6,381 nt of DNA from an uncultured Clostridium sp. (GCA_947382445.1 CANCZH010000084.1:1-6381), one strand, 5' to 3'. Counted from the stretch's first letter, positions 1-6,264 are shown. Notes: generated by a model not told the origin, from the sequence alone. A program made the numbers and translations.

Positions 1-911
1 GCTTGTGGTGCTTTTGTTCCTATTTTTATTGTCCATGCTCTAACTTCTGGTTCTCCTGCTGTTAAAAATGACATTAATCCAAGTAATTTATAACTTGCTT
101 TTATAACTTTGTCTAATCCAGATTCTTCTAGTCCAAGTTCATGTAGCATTTCTATTTTGTCTTCTTTATCTAACACGCTTAGTTCTTCTTCTAATTTAAC
201 ACAAAGTGGTATTACTTCTGCATTTTCTGTTTGTGCATATTCTTTTACTTTTTGTACATTTTCGTTGTTTTCTGGATTTTCTAATTCATTTTCAGATACA
301 TTTGCAATATATAAAATTGGCTTTGCTGTCAATAAAAACGCCTCTTTTAAAACTTCCTTTTCTTCTTCTGAAAAGTCTATTGTTCTTGCTGATTTTCCTT
401 CTTCTAATGTCTTTTTTACTTTTTCTAATGTGTCTATTTCAAATTGATATTTCTTATCTGCTTTTAAATTTTTTCTAGCTCTATCTAATCTTTTATCTAC
501 TGTTTCAATATCTGCAAATATTAGTTCTAAGTTTATTGTTTCAATATCTCTTAATGGGTCTACACTTCCATCAACATGAACTATATTGCTATCTTCAAAA
601 CATCTCACAACTTCTACTATACTATCTACTTCTCTAATATGTGATAAGAATTTGTTTCCTAATCCTTCTCCTTTACTTGCTCCTTTTACTAATCCTGCTA
701 TATCAACAAATTCTATTACTGCTGGTGTTGTTTTTTCTGGTTTATACATTTCTGTCAATTTTTCTAATCTTTCATCTGGTACTGCAACAACTCCTACATT
801 TGGTTCTATTGTACAGAATGGGTAGTTTGCACATTCTGCTCCTGCATTTGTTATACTATTAAACATTGTACTTTTTCCTACATTAGGTAAGCCTACTATT
901 CCTATTTTCAT
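1..911 (-). CDS. ychF: YchF P-loop ATPase (Obg-family, redox-regulated), 3' end outside window
   Basis: This is a cytoplasmic TRAFAC-class nucleotidase of the Obg/YchF family, which preferentially hydrolyses ATP and is reported to associate with ribosomes and stress responses (family knowledge). The 303 visible codons start MKIGIVGLPNVGKST, giving the P-loop GLPNVGKS at residues 7-14. The G3 motif DIAG is at 70-73, followed by a glycine-rich segment (VKGASKGEGLGN). The usual G4 NKxD is replaced by NVSE at 204-207, the family's hallmark for ATP over GTP. His112 sits where the E. coli protein has its catalytic histidine. A coiled-coil-like helical stretch spans about 130-190. The frame ends in GEPEVRAWTI...GTKAPQ, the start of the C-terminal TGS domain; family proteins are about 365 aa, so some 60 residues lie beyond base 1. 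The start is set by AAAGGAGAG a few bases upstream of the ATG at 911. Codon use is as AT-rich as the neighbours. Confidence 0.97.
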   Translation of the reverse strand, partial: MKIGIVGLPNVGKSTMFNSITNAGAECANYPFCTIEPNVGVVAVPDERLEKLTEMYKPEKTTPAVIEFVDIAGLVKGASKGEGLGNKFLSHIREVDSIVEVVRCFEDSNIVHVDGSVDPLRDIETINLELIFADIETVDKRLDRARKNLKADKKYQFEIDTLEKVKKTLEEGKSARTIDFSEEEKEVLKEAFLLTAKPILYIANVSENELENPENNENVQKVKEYAQTENAEVIPLCVKLEEELSVLDKEDKIEMLHELGLEESGLDKVIKASYKLLGLMSFLTAGEPEVRAWTIKIGTKAPQ

Positions 912-950
912 TTTTCTCTCCTTTTAATCTGTTCTTATACTGTTCCCGAA

Positions 951-979
951 AGTATATCATAAAGATGTTATTTTTTCAA
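951..979 (-). promoter_or_regulatory. Sigma-A type promoter of ychF
   Basis: On the minus strand TTGAAA (974-979) is followed after exactly 17 bases by TATACT (951-956), preceded by a TG-containing extension (TGATATACT). A start near 944 would give a leader of about 33 bases that includes the AAAGGAGAG ribosome binding site. The promoter sits just downstream of the terminator of the preceding gene, so ychF is probably transcribed on its own. Confidence 0.8.
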
Positions 980-984
980 ATTTT

Positions 985-1020
985 ATTACAAAAAAAGTGC
1001 TGATTTTTTCAGCACTTTTT
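985..1020 (-). terminator. Intrinsic terminator of the HD-domain gene
   Basis: A perfect 12-bp stem (992-1003 with 1009-1020; core GTGCTGA/TCAGCAC) with a 5-base loop is followed on the minus strand by a T-rich run. The upstream arm touches the TAA stop codon at 1019-1021, so the gene and its terminator share bases. The A/T flanks would also give a U-tract on the plus strand, but no plus-strand gene ends here. Confidence 0.85.
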
Positions 1021-2752
1021 ATCTTTCAAATTGACTTTGTTTTTTTGATGCGATGTCTTGTAGTTCACTATTTAATTTTGTACCTTTATTGTTGTATAAA
1101 AATACAAATCTTGTTCTTGTATTTGCTTCATCAAATGCTTTCTGGCATTTTTGAATTTCAGTTTCTTTTACTCCCTCTAACATCATTTTATCTTTTATTC
1201 CAGTAATTCCACAATATTCAATATTTTCCAAATTCAATTTTCTTTCTGGGTATTCATCGAGTGTATATATTTTATCATCTTTTCCTTTTATGAATATTGG
1301 TTCTTTTGGATTATATACTTTTATTTTTGTTTCCCAAACTTTCAATTTTTGTATTGTTTCTTCTGAAATGAAATATTCAGTTTGTAGCTGTGATGAAAAC
1401 TTTTCTAGTTGTTCTTTGTTTGGAAATGATGTTTTAAACATGCATTCTTCTAAATTTTTGTCTTTCATAAATTCTTTGTATGTTTTTTCGTCTTTTACAA
1501 TTTTTTTAACACTTAAATAAAATTTTCTTTCTTCTTCATATTCAAATTCATCTTCTATATTTACTTCATTTCCGTTTTCATCTATTTTTGGTTTTATATA
1601 AGGAAATATTCTATTGTATATTAGACTTACTAAACATTCTTTATTTGGCAAACAGTTTTTAGCTAATCTTTTAATATTTTCATTATTACAATTTTCTACA
1701 ATATCAAATATTGAATTGTAAAATCTTATATCATTCCAACTTAGGTATTCATCAATATCAATATTTTCAACATCTGTTTCGGCTAAATGTTCTATAAATC
1801 TTTTTAAGTCGTTATCAACATCAGATGTTTCTAATAGTGCTCTACAAAATTCTTCTAAAAATACATCTTTCGGTTTGTTGTCTACTGAATTATATATATT
1901 TTCGTAGTTCTCTACTCTTCTTTCCAAAAGTTGTTCTATTTCTGGTTCTACTTCATAACTAAAAACAGGTACTTCCATTTCTTTTCCGTTAAAATTTATT
2001 CTATATATGTCACAACCATCTGTTATTTTATCTAATAATTCTAGGATTGTATTTGAGTTTTCTATTTTTTGTTCATCAAATCCTGTTTCTACTCCTAGAT
2101 ATATAGAATCTCTTACAAGAAAATCAGCCCTATCAAAGTCTATGTTTCCTTCTTTTAATGTGTGTAATCCATAATTTTCTTTTTTTACAGTGTCTAGTGT
2201 TTGTAATAACTTTGGATTAATATTATTTAATGCTTGTATTAGTTCTTTGTTTTCATGTAATATTCTGTTTCCTAGTACTTCGTGTGCGCCTTTTTTGCTT
2301 CCTATTAATTTTTCTAATGCGTGTGAACAGATGTTGTGTCCTATGTCGTGTGATGCCATATCCATTATATCTGCTAGGACTTTTAGTTTTGATTCTTTGT
2401 CTGAATGTGTGTTTTTCCATGATGTCTTTTTATATTGTTTTATATAGAATTCTAATATTTTTTGATATGCACCTTTACAATGATCTAATCTTGTGTGTGA
2501 TGAATTTGGATTTTGAATAGATACATTTGATAGTTGTCCAATCATGCCTATTCTTTTCATTGCACTTGTTTCAAAAAATGCTTTAATTTCAGGGGTATAA
2601 TATATATATGGTTCTTCTTTTTCTAAGCAACTACTTATATCTATTTCTTTTTCTAGTTTTATATTTTGCTTATCCAATAGCCATTCAAAAAATTCTACAT
2701 ATTCGTTTTCTCCAAATTCTGTAATCTTTTTTGCTTCATTTTTTTGCTCCAT
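1019..2752 (-). CDS. HD-domain phosphohydrolase, SAMHD1/dGTPase-like (COG1078-like)
   Basis: This is a 577-aa cytoplasmic metal-dependent phosphohydrolase. Relatives include deoxynucleoside triphosphate triphosphohydrolases (dNTP to deoxynucleoside plus triphosphate), but the substrate here is not known. All four metal ligands of the HD fold can be placed: His91 in HTRLDHCKGAY (the RFEH element of SAMHD1), His135-Asp136 in SHDIGHNICSHALE, and Asp207 in NIDFDRADFLVRD, the DVDxxDY..RD element. Residues about 55-225 form this catalytic core. The rest (about 230-577) is largely helical, charged and long: many bacterial relatives are 400-480 aa, so there is extra material around 280-480. The closing segment (about 475-555, with RTRFVFLYN) resembles the C-terminal domain of the family. 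The start ATG lies 9 bases after AAAGGAAG (2762-2769); an ATG at 2757 is out of frame. It has its own terminator and no co-transcribed partner. Family is secure; dNTPase activity is inferred. Confidence 0.9.
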   Translation of the reverse strand: MEQKNEAKKITEFGENEYVEFFEWLLDKQNIKLEKEIDISSCLEKEEPYIYYTPEIKAFFETSAMKRIGMIGQLSNVSIQNPNSSHTRLDHCKGAYQKILEFYIKQYKKTSWKNTHSDKESKLKVLADIMDMASHDIGHNICSHALEKLIGSKKGAHEVLGNRILHENKELIQALNNINPKLLQTLDTVKKENYGLHTLKEGNIDFDRADFLVRDSIYLGVETGFDEQKIENSNTILELLDKITDGCDIYRINFNGKEMEVPVFSYEVEPEIEQLLERRVENYENIYNSVDNKPKDVFLEEFCRALLETSDVDNDLKRFIEHLAETDVENIDIDEYLSWNDIRFYNSIFDIVENCNNENIKRLAKNCLPNKECLVSLIYNRIFPYIKPKIDENGNEVNIEDEFEYEEERKFYLSVKKIVKDEKTYKEFMKDKNLEECMFKTSFPNKEQLEKFSSQLQTEYFISEETIQKLKVWETKIKVYNPKEPIFIKGKDDKIYTLDEYPERKLNLENIEYCGITGIKDKMMLEGVKETEIQKCQKAFDEANTRTRFVFLYNNKGTKLNSELQDIASKKQSQFER

Positions 2753-2783
2753 ATCATTCTACTTCCTTTAACAATATATGATT

Positions 2784-2815
2784 ATTATATTAACATAATG
2801 GTTCTTAAAAGTAAA
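2784..2815 (-). promoter_or_regulatory. Possible promoter of the HD-domain gene
   Basis: Between the preceding terminator and the start codon, the minus strand carries TTTACT (2810-2815), 17 bases, then TAATAT (2787-2792) with a TG one base upstream. An overlapping TATAAT (2784-2789) is an alternative -10 without a good -35. The match is modest, and the -35 overlaps the outer base pairs of the terminator stem, so the exact site is uncertain. Confidence 0.4.
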
Positions 2816-2857
2816 GAAAGCTGTACACAATATAATAACTATTGTACAGCTTTCTTT
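2806..2857 (-). terminator. Intrinsic terminator after the histidine phosphatase fusion gene
   Basis: A perfect 15-bp stem (2813-2827 with 2843-2857; core AAAGCTGTACA) encloses a 15-base AT-rich loop and begins two bases after the TAA at 2860-2862. On the minus strand it is followed by a T-rich stretch (TTTCTTTACTTTT). The large loop is unusual, but the stem length makes the call firm. Confidence 0.8.
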
Positions 2858-2859
2858 TA

Positions 2860-4047
2860 TTAATTGTTTTTATTGTGCCAAAATTCTAAAATTAATTTGT
2901 CACGTAATTCAATTGATTTTTTTGTTATTAAAGGTCTGTAAAATTCTCCTGGTATTCCTTTAGCTTCATTTAGTGCTTTGTCCATTAAATTGATAACTTC
3001 ATCTGGTGAGTAAAAATCTAATTTAAATCCTTCCATTTCATCTTTATTTTCTGGTAATGGTTGTGCTACTAAGCTTGATTTTGATATATAATATACTTGT
3101 GTGAAAACAATTTCAGCAATCGGATCGCTAGGTCTAATTTCTATTGTTTCTCCAATGTTGCAAAAATCAGAAATATCTCCAAGATATCCTGTCATCTGTA
3201 ATAAAATTTCTCTTACCTGATGTAATATATTTCTATTTGGTTCTATTGTTCTAGCTGGCAATTTGCATTCTTTTGTTTTAGAATATATCTCTGTTGCAAT
3301 TTTTCCATCTTCTCTTGTAAATATAATGCAAGCTCTATATCTTATTTTAGGTGATTTAGATATCTTATTAACATCCATTAGTTCTTCTATATTTAATTTT
3401 GGAAAAAGTATAGATATCATATTAGGAGTTATTATTCTAAATAATTGTTTTTCATTATTTCTAATATTATTGTTTTCTTTAGTATTAAATACAAAATCAT
3501 TTTCATTTATATTTTGATATGTAATTATTTCATTATTCTTTGGCAAATATGTCGCCAATTCCTCTGGATACAATGAATTTTTGCTTAGAAGCATTTCAAA
3601 TATTTTTGAAACACCTCCATGTGAAACAATTAAAACTGTTTTATCTTTATACCCCCTTAGTAATTTTCCAAAGATAAAGTTTATAATTGGCCATGCAAAC
3701 TCAAAAAACTTTTCTATATTTAAAGGATTGCTATAATCCCAAACAATATTATAATTAAATAAATCTTTATTACGTCCTTCATATAATGCATAATTTCTTT
3801 CTGTTAGAGCTTCTTCTGTTATAACTGGTATTTTATTTTCACGTGAATTGTTAATTATATCCATAGTTTGTTTTGCTCTATCTAATGGTGAACAAAATGC
3901 TACATCTATTTTTGTGTCTTTTAATTTTTTAGCCATTATTTTAGCATGTTCTATTCCATCATCACTAAGAGGGATATCAACACTTCCTTGCATCTTCTTT
4001 TGATTATTCCATTCTGTTTTACCATGTCTAACAAATAAAATTTTCAT
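2860..4047 (-). CDS. Histidine phosphatase fused to a degenerate Nudix-like domain
   Basis: This is a 395-aa cytoplasmic two-domain protein. Residues 1-about 185 are a histidine phosphatase (phosphoglycerate-mutase fold). Visible are the RHG motif with catalytic His8, Arg57 in SPLDRAKQT, the acidic Glu83 of LTERNYALYEG, and the second histidine His143 in VSHGG, so this half should be able to form a phosphohistidine. Residues about 236-350 look like a Nudix fold: strand RACIIFTREDGKI, then LPARTIEP...TGY at 263-288, then EIVFTQVYYIS. Set without gaps against a typical Nudix box, the LP, IEP and TGY scaffold is kept, but the catalytic Gly and all the metal-binding Glu positions of GX5EX7REUXEEXGU are replaced (Thr, Arg, Glu, Ile, Gln, Met). 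I infer a non-catalytic ligand-binding or structural domain. Typical stand-alone histidine phosphatases are about 200 aa. AGGAGG lies 4-5 bases before the ATG. It stands alone between its own promoter and terminator. The natural substrate is not apparent. Confidence 0.88.
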   Translation of the reverse strand: MKILFVRHGKTEWNNQKKMQGSVDIPLSDDGIEHAKIMAKKLKDTKIDVAFCSPLDRAKQTMDIINNSRENKIPVITEEALTERNYALYEGRNKDLFNYNIVWDYSNPLNIEKFFEFAWPIINFIFGKLLRGYKDKTVLIVSHGGVSKIFEMLLSKNSLYPEELATYLPKNNEIITYQNINENDFVFNTKENNNIRNNEKQLFRIITPNMISILFPKLNIEELMDVNKISKSPKIRYRACIIFTREDGKIATEIYSKTKECKLPARTIEPNRNILHQVREILLQMTGYLGDISDFCNIGETIEIRPSDPIAEIVFTQVYYISKSSLVAQPLPENKDEMEGFKLDFYSPDEVINLMDKALNEAKGIPGEFYRPLITKKSIELRDKLILEFWHNKNN

Positions 4048-4077
4048 AACTCCTCCTAAAATTTACTATATGAAATT

Positions 4078-4105
4078 AGTATAACATATAATTAAAATTT
4101 TGCAA
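4078..4105 (-). promoter_or_regulatory. Promoter of the histidine phosphatase fusion gene
   Basis: On the minus strand TTGCAA (4100-4105), 16 bases, then TATACT (4078-4083) with an extended TG (TGTTATACT). A start near 4071 gives a leader of about 24 bases containing the AGGAGG site. The -35 overlaps the U-tract of the upstream terminator, showing tight packing of independent transcription units. Confidence 0.7.
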
Positions 4106-4139
4106 AAATAAAGTAAATGGGGCAGTTAAAACTGCCCCA
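4105..4139 (-). terminator. Intrinsic terminator of the 152-aa ORFan unit
   Basis: A GC-rich perfect 9-bp stem (4118-4126 with 4131-4139; TGGGGCAGT arms) closes a TTAA tetraloop, and the minus strand continues with ATTTACTTTATTTTTG. It is the strongest hairpin in the window and lies 73 bases after the TGA of the gene at 4212. Confidence 0.9.
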
Positions 4140-4144
4140 AATGT

Positions 4145-4172
4145 TTTGCCTAGACATATACGTCAAGGCAAA
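4145..4172 (-). other. Second hairpin in the 3' untranslated region
   Basis: TTTGCCT (4145-4151) pairs with AGGCAAA (4166-4172). After one A/A mismatch, GAC (4153-4155) pairs with GTC (4162-4164), leaving a six-base loop. It lies between the stop codon at 4212 and the strong terminator at 4118-4139 and has no U-tract of its own. It could protect the mRNA 3' end or be a chance fold; no known RNA family was recognised. Confidence 0.45.
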
Positions 4173-4211
4173 GTAACTTTAATAGACTTCAATAGATAGC
4201 ATAATTTAGAA

Positions 4212-4670
4212 TCATTCCTTACACGATCTCATAAAATCCTTAATTTCTTCTTCTAAAATTGAGTCTTCTGTCTTGTAATCCTGTAAGAATTCTTTCATCT
4301 CTTTAGCATAACCAATGAAATACTCTGCTTCAGAAATTTGGAACATAAACACTGGCTCTGAGTAAATTGTTAGTGCTGAGATTGTAAACTCGTTTCTTTT
4401 GATAGAATCGAGCAAAACCACATGCTTCATTAAGTCGCTATATGGTTCTATTGAATAGAAACTATTTATAGTGAGTTTGTCGTCATCTCCTTCTTCTGCA
4501 TACCATTTTCCATCCTGTTCGCATACAAATACTGGTAATGAAAAACCAGGAAAGATTCCGAAAGGATTTGTTACTCCTACCAACCTAAAAGTTTTATTTT
4601 CGCACTCCTTTCTACTTCGTCTACTCCATTCTTCTATCCGTTTTAATCTTCTTTCTGTTCCATTAGACAT
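4212..4670 (-). CDS. Hypothetical protein, 152 aa, no recognised family
   Basis: I do not recognise this protein. It is soluble, with no signal peptide or membrane segment. It begins with a strongly basic, Arg-rich helix (TERRLKRIEEWSRRSRKE), continues with a probable beta-rich middle containing aromatic and Gly/Pro motifs (NPFGIFPGFSLPVFVCEQDGKWYAEE), and ends in an acidic helical tail (about residues 120-152). Four cysteines are spread through the chain without a metal-site pattern. The start is chosen from the ribosome binding site: AAGGAGG ends one base before the ATG at 4676 but seven bases before the ATG at 4670, so translation from 4670 (MSNGTE...) is far more likely than from 4676 (MNMSNGTE...). 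GC in hand-counted 60-base rows is 33-38%, compared with 17-27% in rows sampled from the genes at 1019 and 2860, and codons such as CGG, CGA, TCG, AAG and TGC appear. This suggests a different origin. It has its own promoter and terminator. Confidence 0.8.
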   Translation of the reverse strand: MSNGTERRLKRIEEWSRRSRKECENKTFRLVGVTNPFGIFPGFSLPVFVCEQDGKWYAEEGDDDKLTINSFYSIEPYSDLMKHVVLLDSIKRNEFTISALTIYSEPVFMFQISEAEYFIGYAKEMKEFLQDYKTEDSILEEEIKDFMRSCKE

Positions 4671-4677
4671 ATTCATT

Positions 4678-4684
4678 CCTCCTT
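4678..4684 (-). promoter_or_regulatory. Shine-Dalgarno site that decides the ORFan start
   Basis: AAGGAGG on the minus strand. Its spacing is 1 base to the ATG at 4676 and 7 bases to the in-frame ATG at 4670; only the second is a workable distance. Confidence 0.8.
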
Positions 4685-4738
4685 AAAAAAACTATTCTAA
4701 TGAATTTGCTGGTTACTGTATAACTTACTTTCTTATAT

Positions 4739-4767
4739 AGTTTACCATAAAACTTAATCATGTGCAA
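4739..4767 (-). promoter_or_regulatory. Candidate promoter of the 152-aa ORFan
   Basis: On the minus strand TTGCAC (4762-4767), 17 bases, then TAAACT (4739-4744) with an extended TGG immediately before it. A start near 4732 gives a leader of about 60 bases. The -35 match is only 3 of 6, partly offset by the TGN extension. I see no convincing terminator between the 122-aa gene ending at 4817 and this promoter, so read-through from upstream is also possible. Confidence 0.55.
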
Positions 4768-4816
4768 TAATTTTATTTTCTTCCATAACTTTACATTCTT
4801 TCTATCTGTTGTGGTT

Positions 4817-5185
4817 TTAATAATTTTTTCTATTTTTAAAAATATTATCTGGATTATATTTTTCTCTTAATTCTTTCTCTGTTTTTGTTCTTTGTAGTCT
4901 CTCATTATCTAAGATTTCTTTTCTTTCCTCTGGCGTTGCCCAATAGTCCCTGTAAAAATTAGCTAGAATAGCTTTTGTAATATCTGACATTTTCTGTTCC
5001 TTAAAATCATGTTTAAAATCAACATAATAATTGTATTCTAAGTCTTGTTCATGTTCCATAGTCTCTAATATATCTTTTGGAATCTTATTATAATCACTTT
5101 TGGGTATAAATTTTAATATAACAATAACTTCTTTAAACGCTTTTTTATAGTCTGATTGGCTAATTGCAAGTATATTATCTCTCAT
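4817..5185 (-). CDS. Hypothetical 122-aa protein coupled to the HipA-like gene
   Basis: I cannot name this family. It is soluble and mostly helical. The N-terminal part (about 11-45) reads as two amphipathic helices around an FIPKSDYNKIPKDILETME stretch. The middle has an aromatic acidic region (YNYYVDF). Then comes what looks like the most conserved-type motif, TKAILANFYRDYWATPEERKEIL at about 70-92, followed by a highly charged Lys/Glu/Arg helix to the C-terminus. Its ATG at 5183-5185 overlaps the upstream frame's TAA (5175-5177) by 11 bases in total. The nearest Shine-Dalgarno-like AAAGG is about 12 bases away, longer than ideal, so its translation probably depends on coupling to the kinase frame. 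The arrangement suggests a partner, regulator or substrate of the HipA-like protein; that is inference from position only. There is no DNA-binding helix-turn-helix resembling HipB. Confidence 0.8.
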   Translation of the reverse strand: MRDNILAISQSDYKKAFKEVIVILKFIPKSDYNKIPKDILETMEHEQDLEYNYYVDFKHDFKEQKMSDITKAILANFYRDYWATPEERKEILDNERLQRTKTEKELREKYNPDNIFKNRKNY

Positions 5186-5531
5186 TTTCTTTTTTCGCCT
5201 TTCTAAAAATTTTATCTTTTAATCTATAAATAGTATTTTTTACATGATCTTTTAATGATATATCTATATTTTTTGTTTTTTCTGCTATTTGACTTACAGA
5301 GATAGATGGATATGATGTACCATACTCTGTAATATTTTGATTATATTTTGTTATCATTAAAATTCTTTTTAATAATTCTTTTTCTATAAAATCTTTACTA
5401 AAAAGACCTTTATATGTTTTCTCCTTTATCATTTTTCTTATGATATTTGCTGTTAAGTTATTCTGCACTCTTTGTGCAATTGGAAATATTGAATCAGGAT
5501 ATTTTTCATATAATTTATCTAATACTTTTTC
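5175..5531 (-). pseudogene. C-terminal part of the HipA-like gene, separated by an in-frame stop
   Basis: This stretch is in the same frame as the gene at 5532-6140 and continues straight on from its TAA (5532-5534) for 118 codons to a TAA at 5175-5177. It begins EKVLDKLYEKYPDSIF and runs through helical segments (FSKDFIEKELLKRI) to a basic end (KDKIFRKAKKENER). The only initiation codons available are a GTG at 5466-5468 and an ATG further in (the KMIKEK stretch). The GTG has no Shine-Dalgarno sequence, so independent translation (97 aa from the GTG) is doubtful. Joined to the upstream part it would give about 320 residues, a fitting size for single-chain HipA-like/CtkA-like kinases; this region would be the helical C-terminal lobe. 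The open frame between the stop and the GTG (21 codons without a stop in AT-rich DNA) supports recent interruption over two separate genes. Alternatives are a sequencing error or programmed read-through. Confidence 0.7.
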
Positions 5532-6140
5532 TTAGCTATCTGCATCCTTAAATGGAAAGCTTTTTTCTAGTTCATGTGTAAAAGCTATTCCCATATCATA
5601 TAGTTCTGGATTTCTATATTTACCAGTTTCTGAGTTATAAATTGGTATAATATGATCCAATTTTACATCTGGATTTGATAATAGTGCACTCACAAATAAA
5701 TAGTTTTTGACAAATTCTTTTCTTTCTTCAATCATTTCTTTTGTTATACCTGGTAAATTAGCTATTTTAGCAGAATCTTGGTTTATAAACTCCTCAAGTG
5801 TATATTCGTTATTGCTAGAAGTTTCAATTTTTAAATCTATGTTAACAAATTCTTCATTATTATTCAAAATATTTATAGAAAGGCATCCTTCATCTTCTCC
5901 ATTTTGGGCTAATATAATATTAGCATGTGGTACATCTATTAAATCCAATATTTGTGCAGATAATAGTTCTCTTAAATCAGCGTCATATTCAGCATATCCA
6001 CCCATATAACCATTTTCTTTATAAAATGCTGTTTTTCCAATACTATCTATTAAATATTCGCCTTTTACAGATGAGAATTCACCTGGTATCTCTTCTTTGT
6101 CTCTAATTTTATTTAATTTACACAAATCTATTCTATTCAT
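5532..6140 (-). CDS. HipA-like kinase-fold protein, N-terminal 202 aa (truncated by TAA)
   Basis: This resembles the HipA/CtkA-type Ser/Thr kinase fold, a cytoplasmic group including toxins that phosphorylate aminoacyl-tRNA synthetases (family knowledge; the target here is unknown). The visible order fits. A strand with a candidate ATP-binding Lys41 (GKTAFYKENG) comes first. A helix follows with candidate Glu58 (DLRELLSAQILDLIDVPHANI), then GCLSINILNNNEEFV, the usual strand after the helix. Next is the catalytic-loop region LFVSALLSNPDVKLDHIIPIY (148-168), and a DFG-like ELYDMGIAF with Asp182. In HipA the catalytic loop is D-x4-N; here Asp158 is followed five positions later by His163, so the metal-binding Asn is missing. 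The chain stops at residue 202, yet the same frame stays open for another 118 codons. The start ATG at 6140 has only a weak GGAT-type ribosome site. The family call rests on motif order and is moderate in confidence; activity is doubtful given the stop and His163. Confidence 0.65.
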   Translation of the reverse strand: MNRIDLCKLNKIRDKEEIPGEFSSVKGEYLIDSIGKTAFYKENGYMGGYAEYDADLRELLSAQILDLIDVPHANIILAQNGEDEGCLSINILNNNEEFVNIDLKIETSSNNEYTLEEFINQDSAKIANLPGITKEMIEERKEFVKNYLFVSALLSNPDVKLDHIIPIYNSETGKYRNPELYDMGIAFTHELEKSFPFKDADS

Positions 6141-6171
6141 ATAAAAACTTATCCATTTCTGATTATATTAT

Positions 6172-6213
6172 TTTATACAAAAAACTTTACAAACTTCTTA
6201 GCTTGTAAAGTTT
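6172..6213 (-). terminator. Terminator-like hairpin inside the leader of the HipA-like gene
   Basis: An 11-bp stem, AAACTTTACAA (6182-6192) with TTGTAAAGTTT (6203-6213), has a 10-base loop, and the minus strand runs straight into GTTTTTTGTATAAAA. It lies between a strong promoter (6271-6299) and the start codon at 6140, with no gene in between. It therefore acts either as an attenuator or as the end of a small independent RNA. Confidence 0.7.
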
Positions 6214-6264
6214 ACATTTGGAGCGATATTCTTACAAATTACGAACTTATTTGTTCTCTTTTCT
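6178..6264 (-). ncRNA. Candidate small RNA or attenuator leader upstream of the HipA-like gene
   Basis: A transcript starting near 6264 and ending at the hairpin would be about 87 bases. It holds a first small hairpin (ACAAAT at 6249-6254 with ATTTGT at 6234-6239, 9-base loop) and then the terminator hairpin. The segment TTTGTAAG (6231-6238) can instead pair with TTTACAAG (6202-6209; 8 pairs counting two wobbles), which would break both hairpins. This is the logic of a terminator/antiterminator switch. No known riboswitch core was recognised and no leader peptide is convincing. AT-rich sequence makes such pairings fairly common, so this remains a candidate. Confidence 0.4.

Noticed and set aside
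1..2520. Plus-strand open frames, for example 109-447, 586-825, 997-1206 and 2190-2520
   Set aside because: They lie antisense to well-supported genes, are rich in Ser, Leu and Phe as expected from the complement of AT-rich coding sequence, and lack ribosome sites.
2698..2757. Alternative ATG at 2757 for the HD-domain gene
   Set aside because: It is out of frame with the HD protein and reaches a stop after about 20 codons.
4663..4761. A 32-codon minus-strand frame (MIKFYGKLYKK...) in the gap before the ORFan
   Set aside because: It overlaps the candidate promoter and runs through the Shine-Dalgarno sequence of the 152-aa gene, and its own ATG has no ribosome binding site.
6133..6156. A 7-codon frame (MDKFLYE) overlapping the start of the HipA-like gene, as a possible leader peptide
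   Set aside because: There is no Shine-Dalgarno sequence before its ATG, and short frames of this kind are expected by chance.
6178..6264. Known riboswitch (purine, preQ1, fluoride, T-box) in the leader
   Set aside because: None of the conserved core motifs of these classes is visible; only hairpin and alternative-pairing logic remains.
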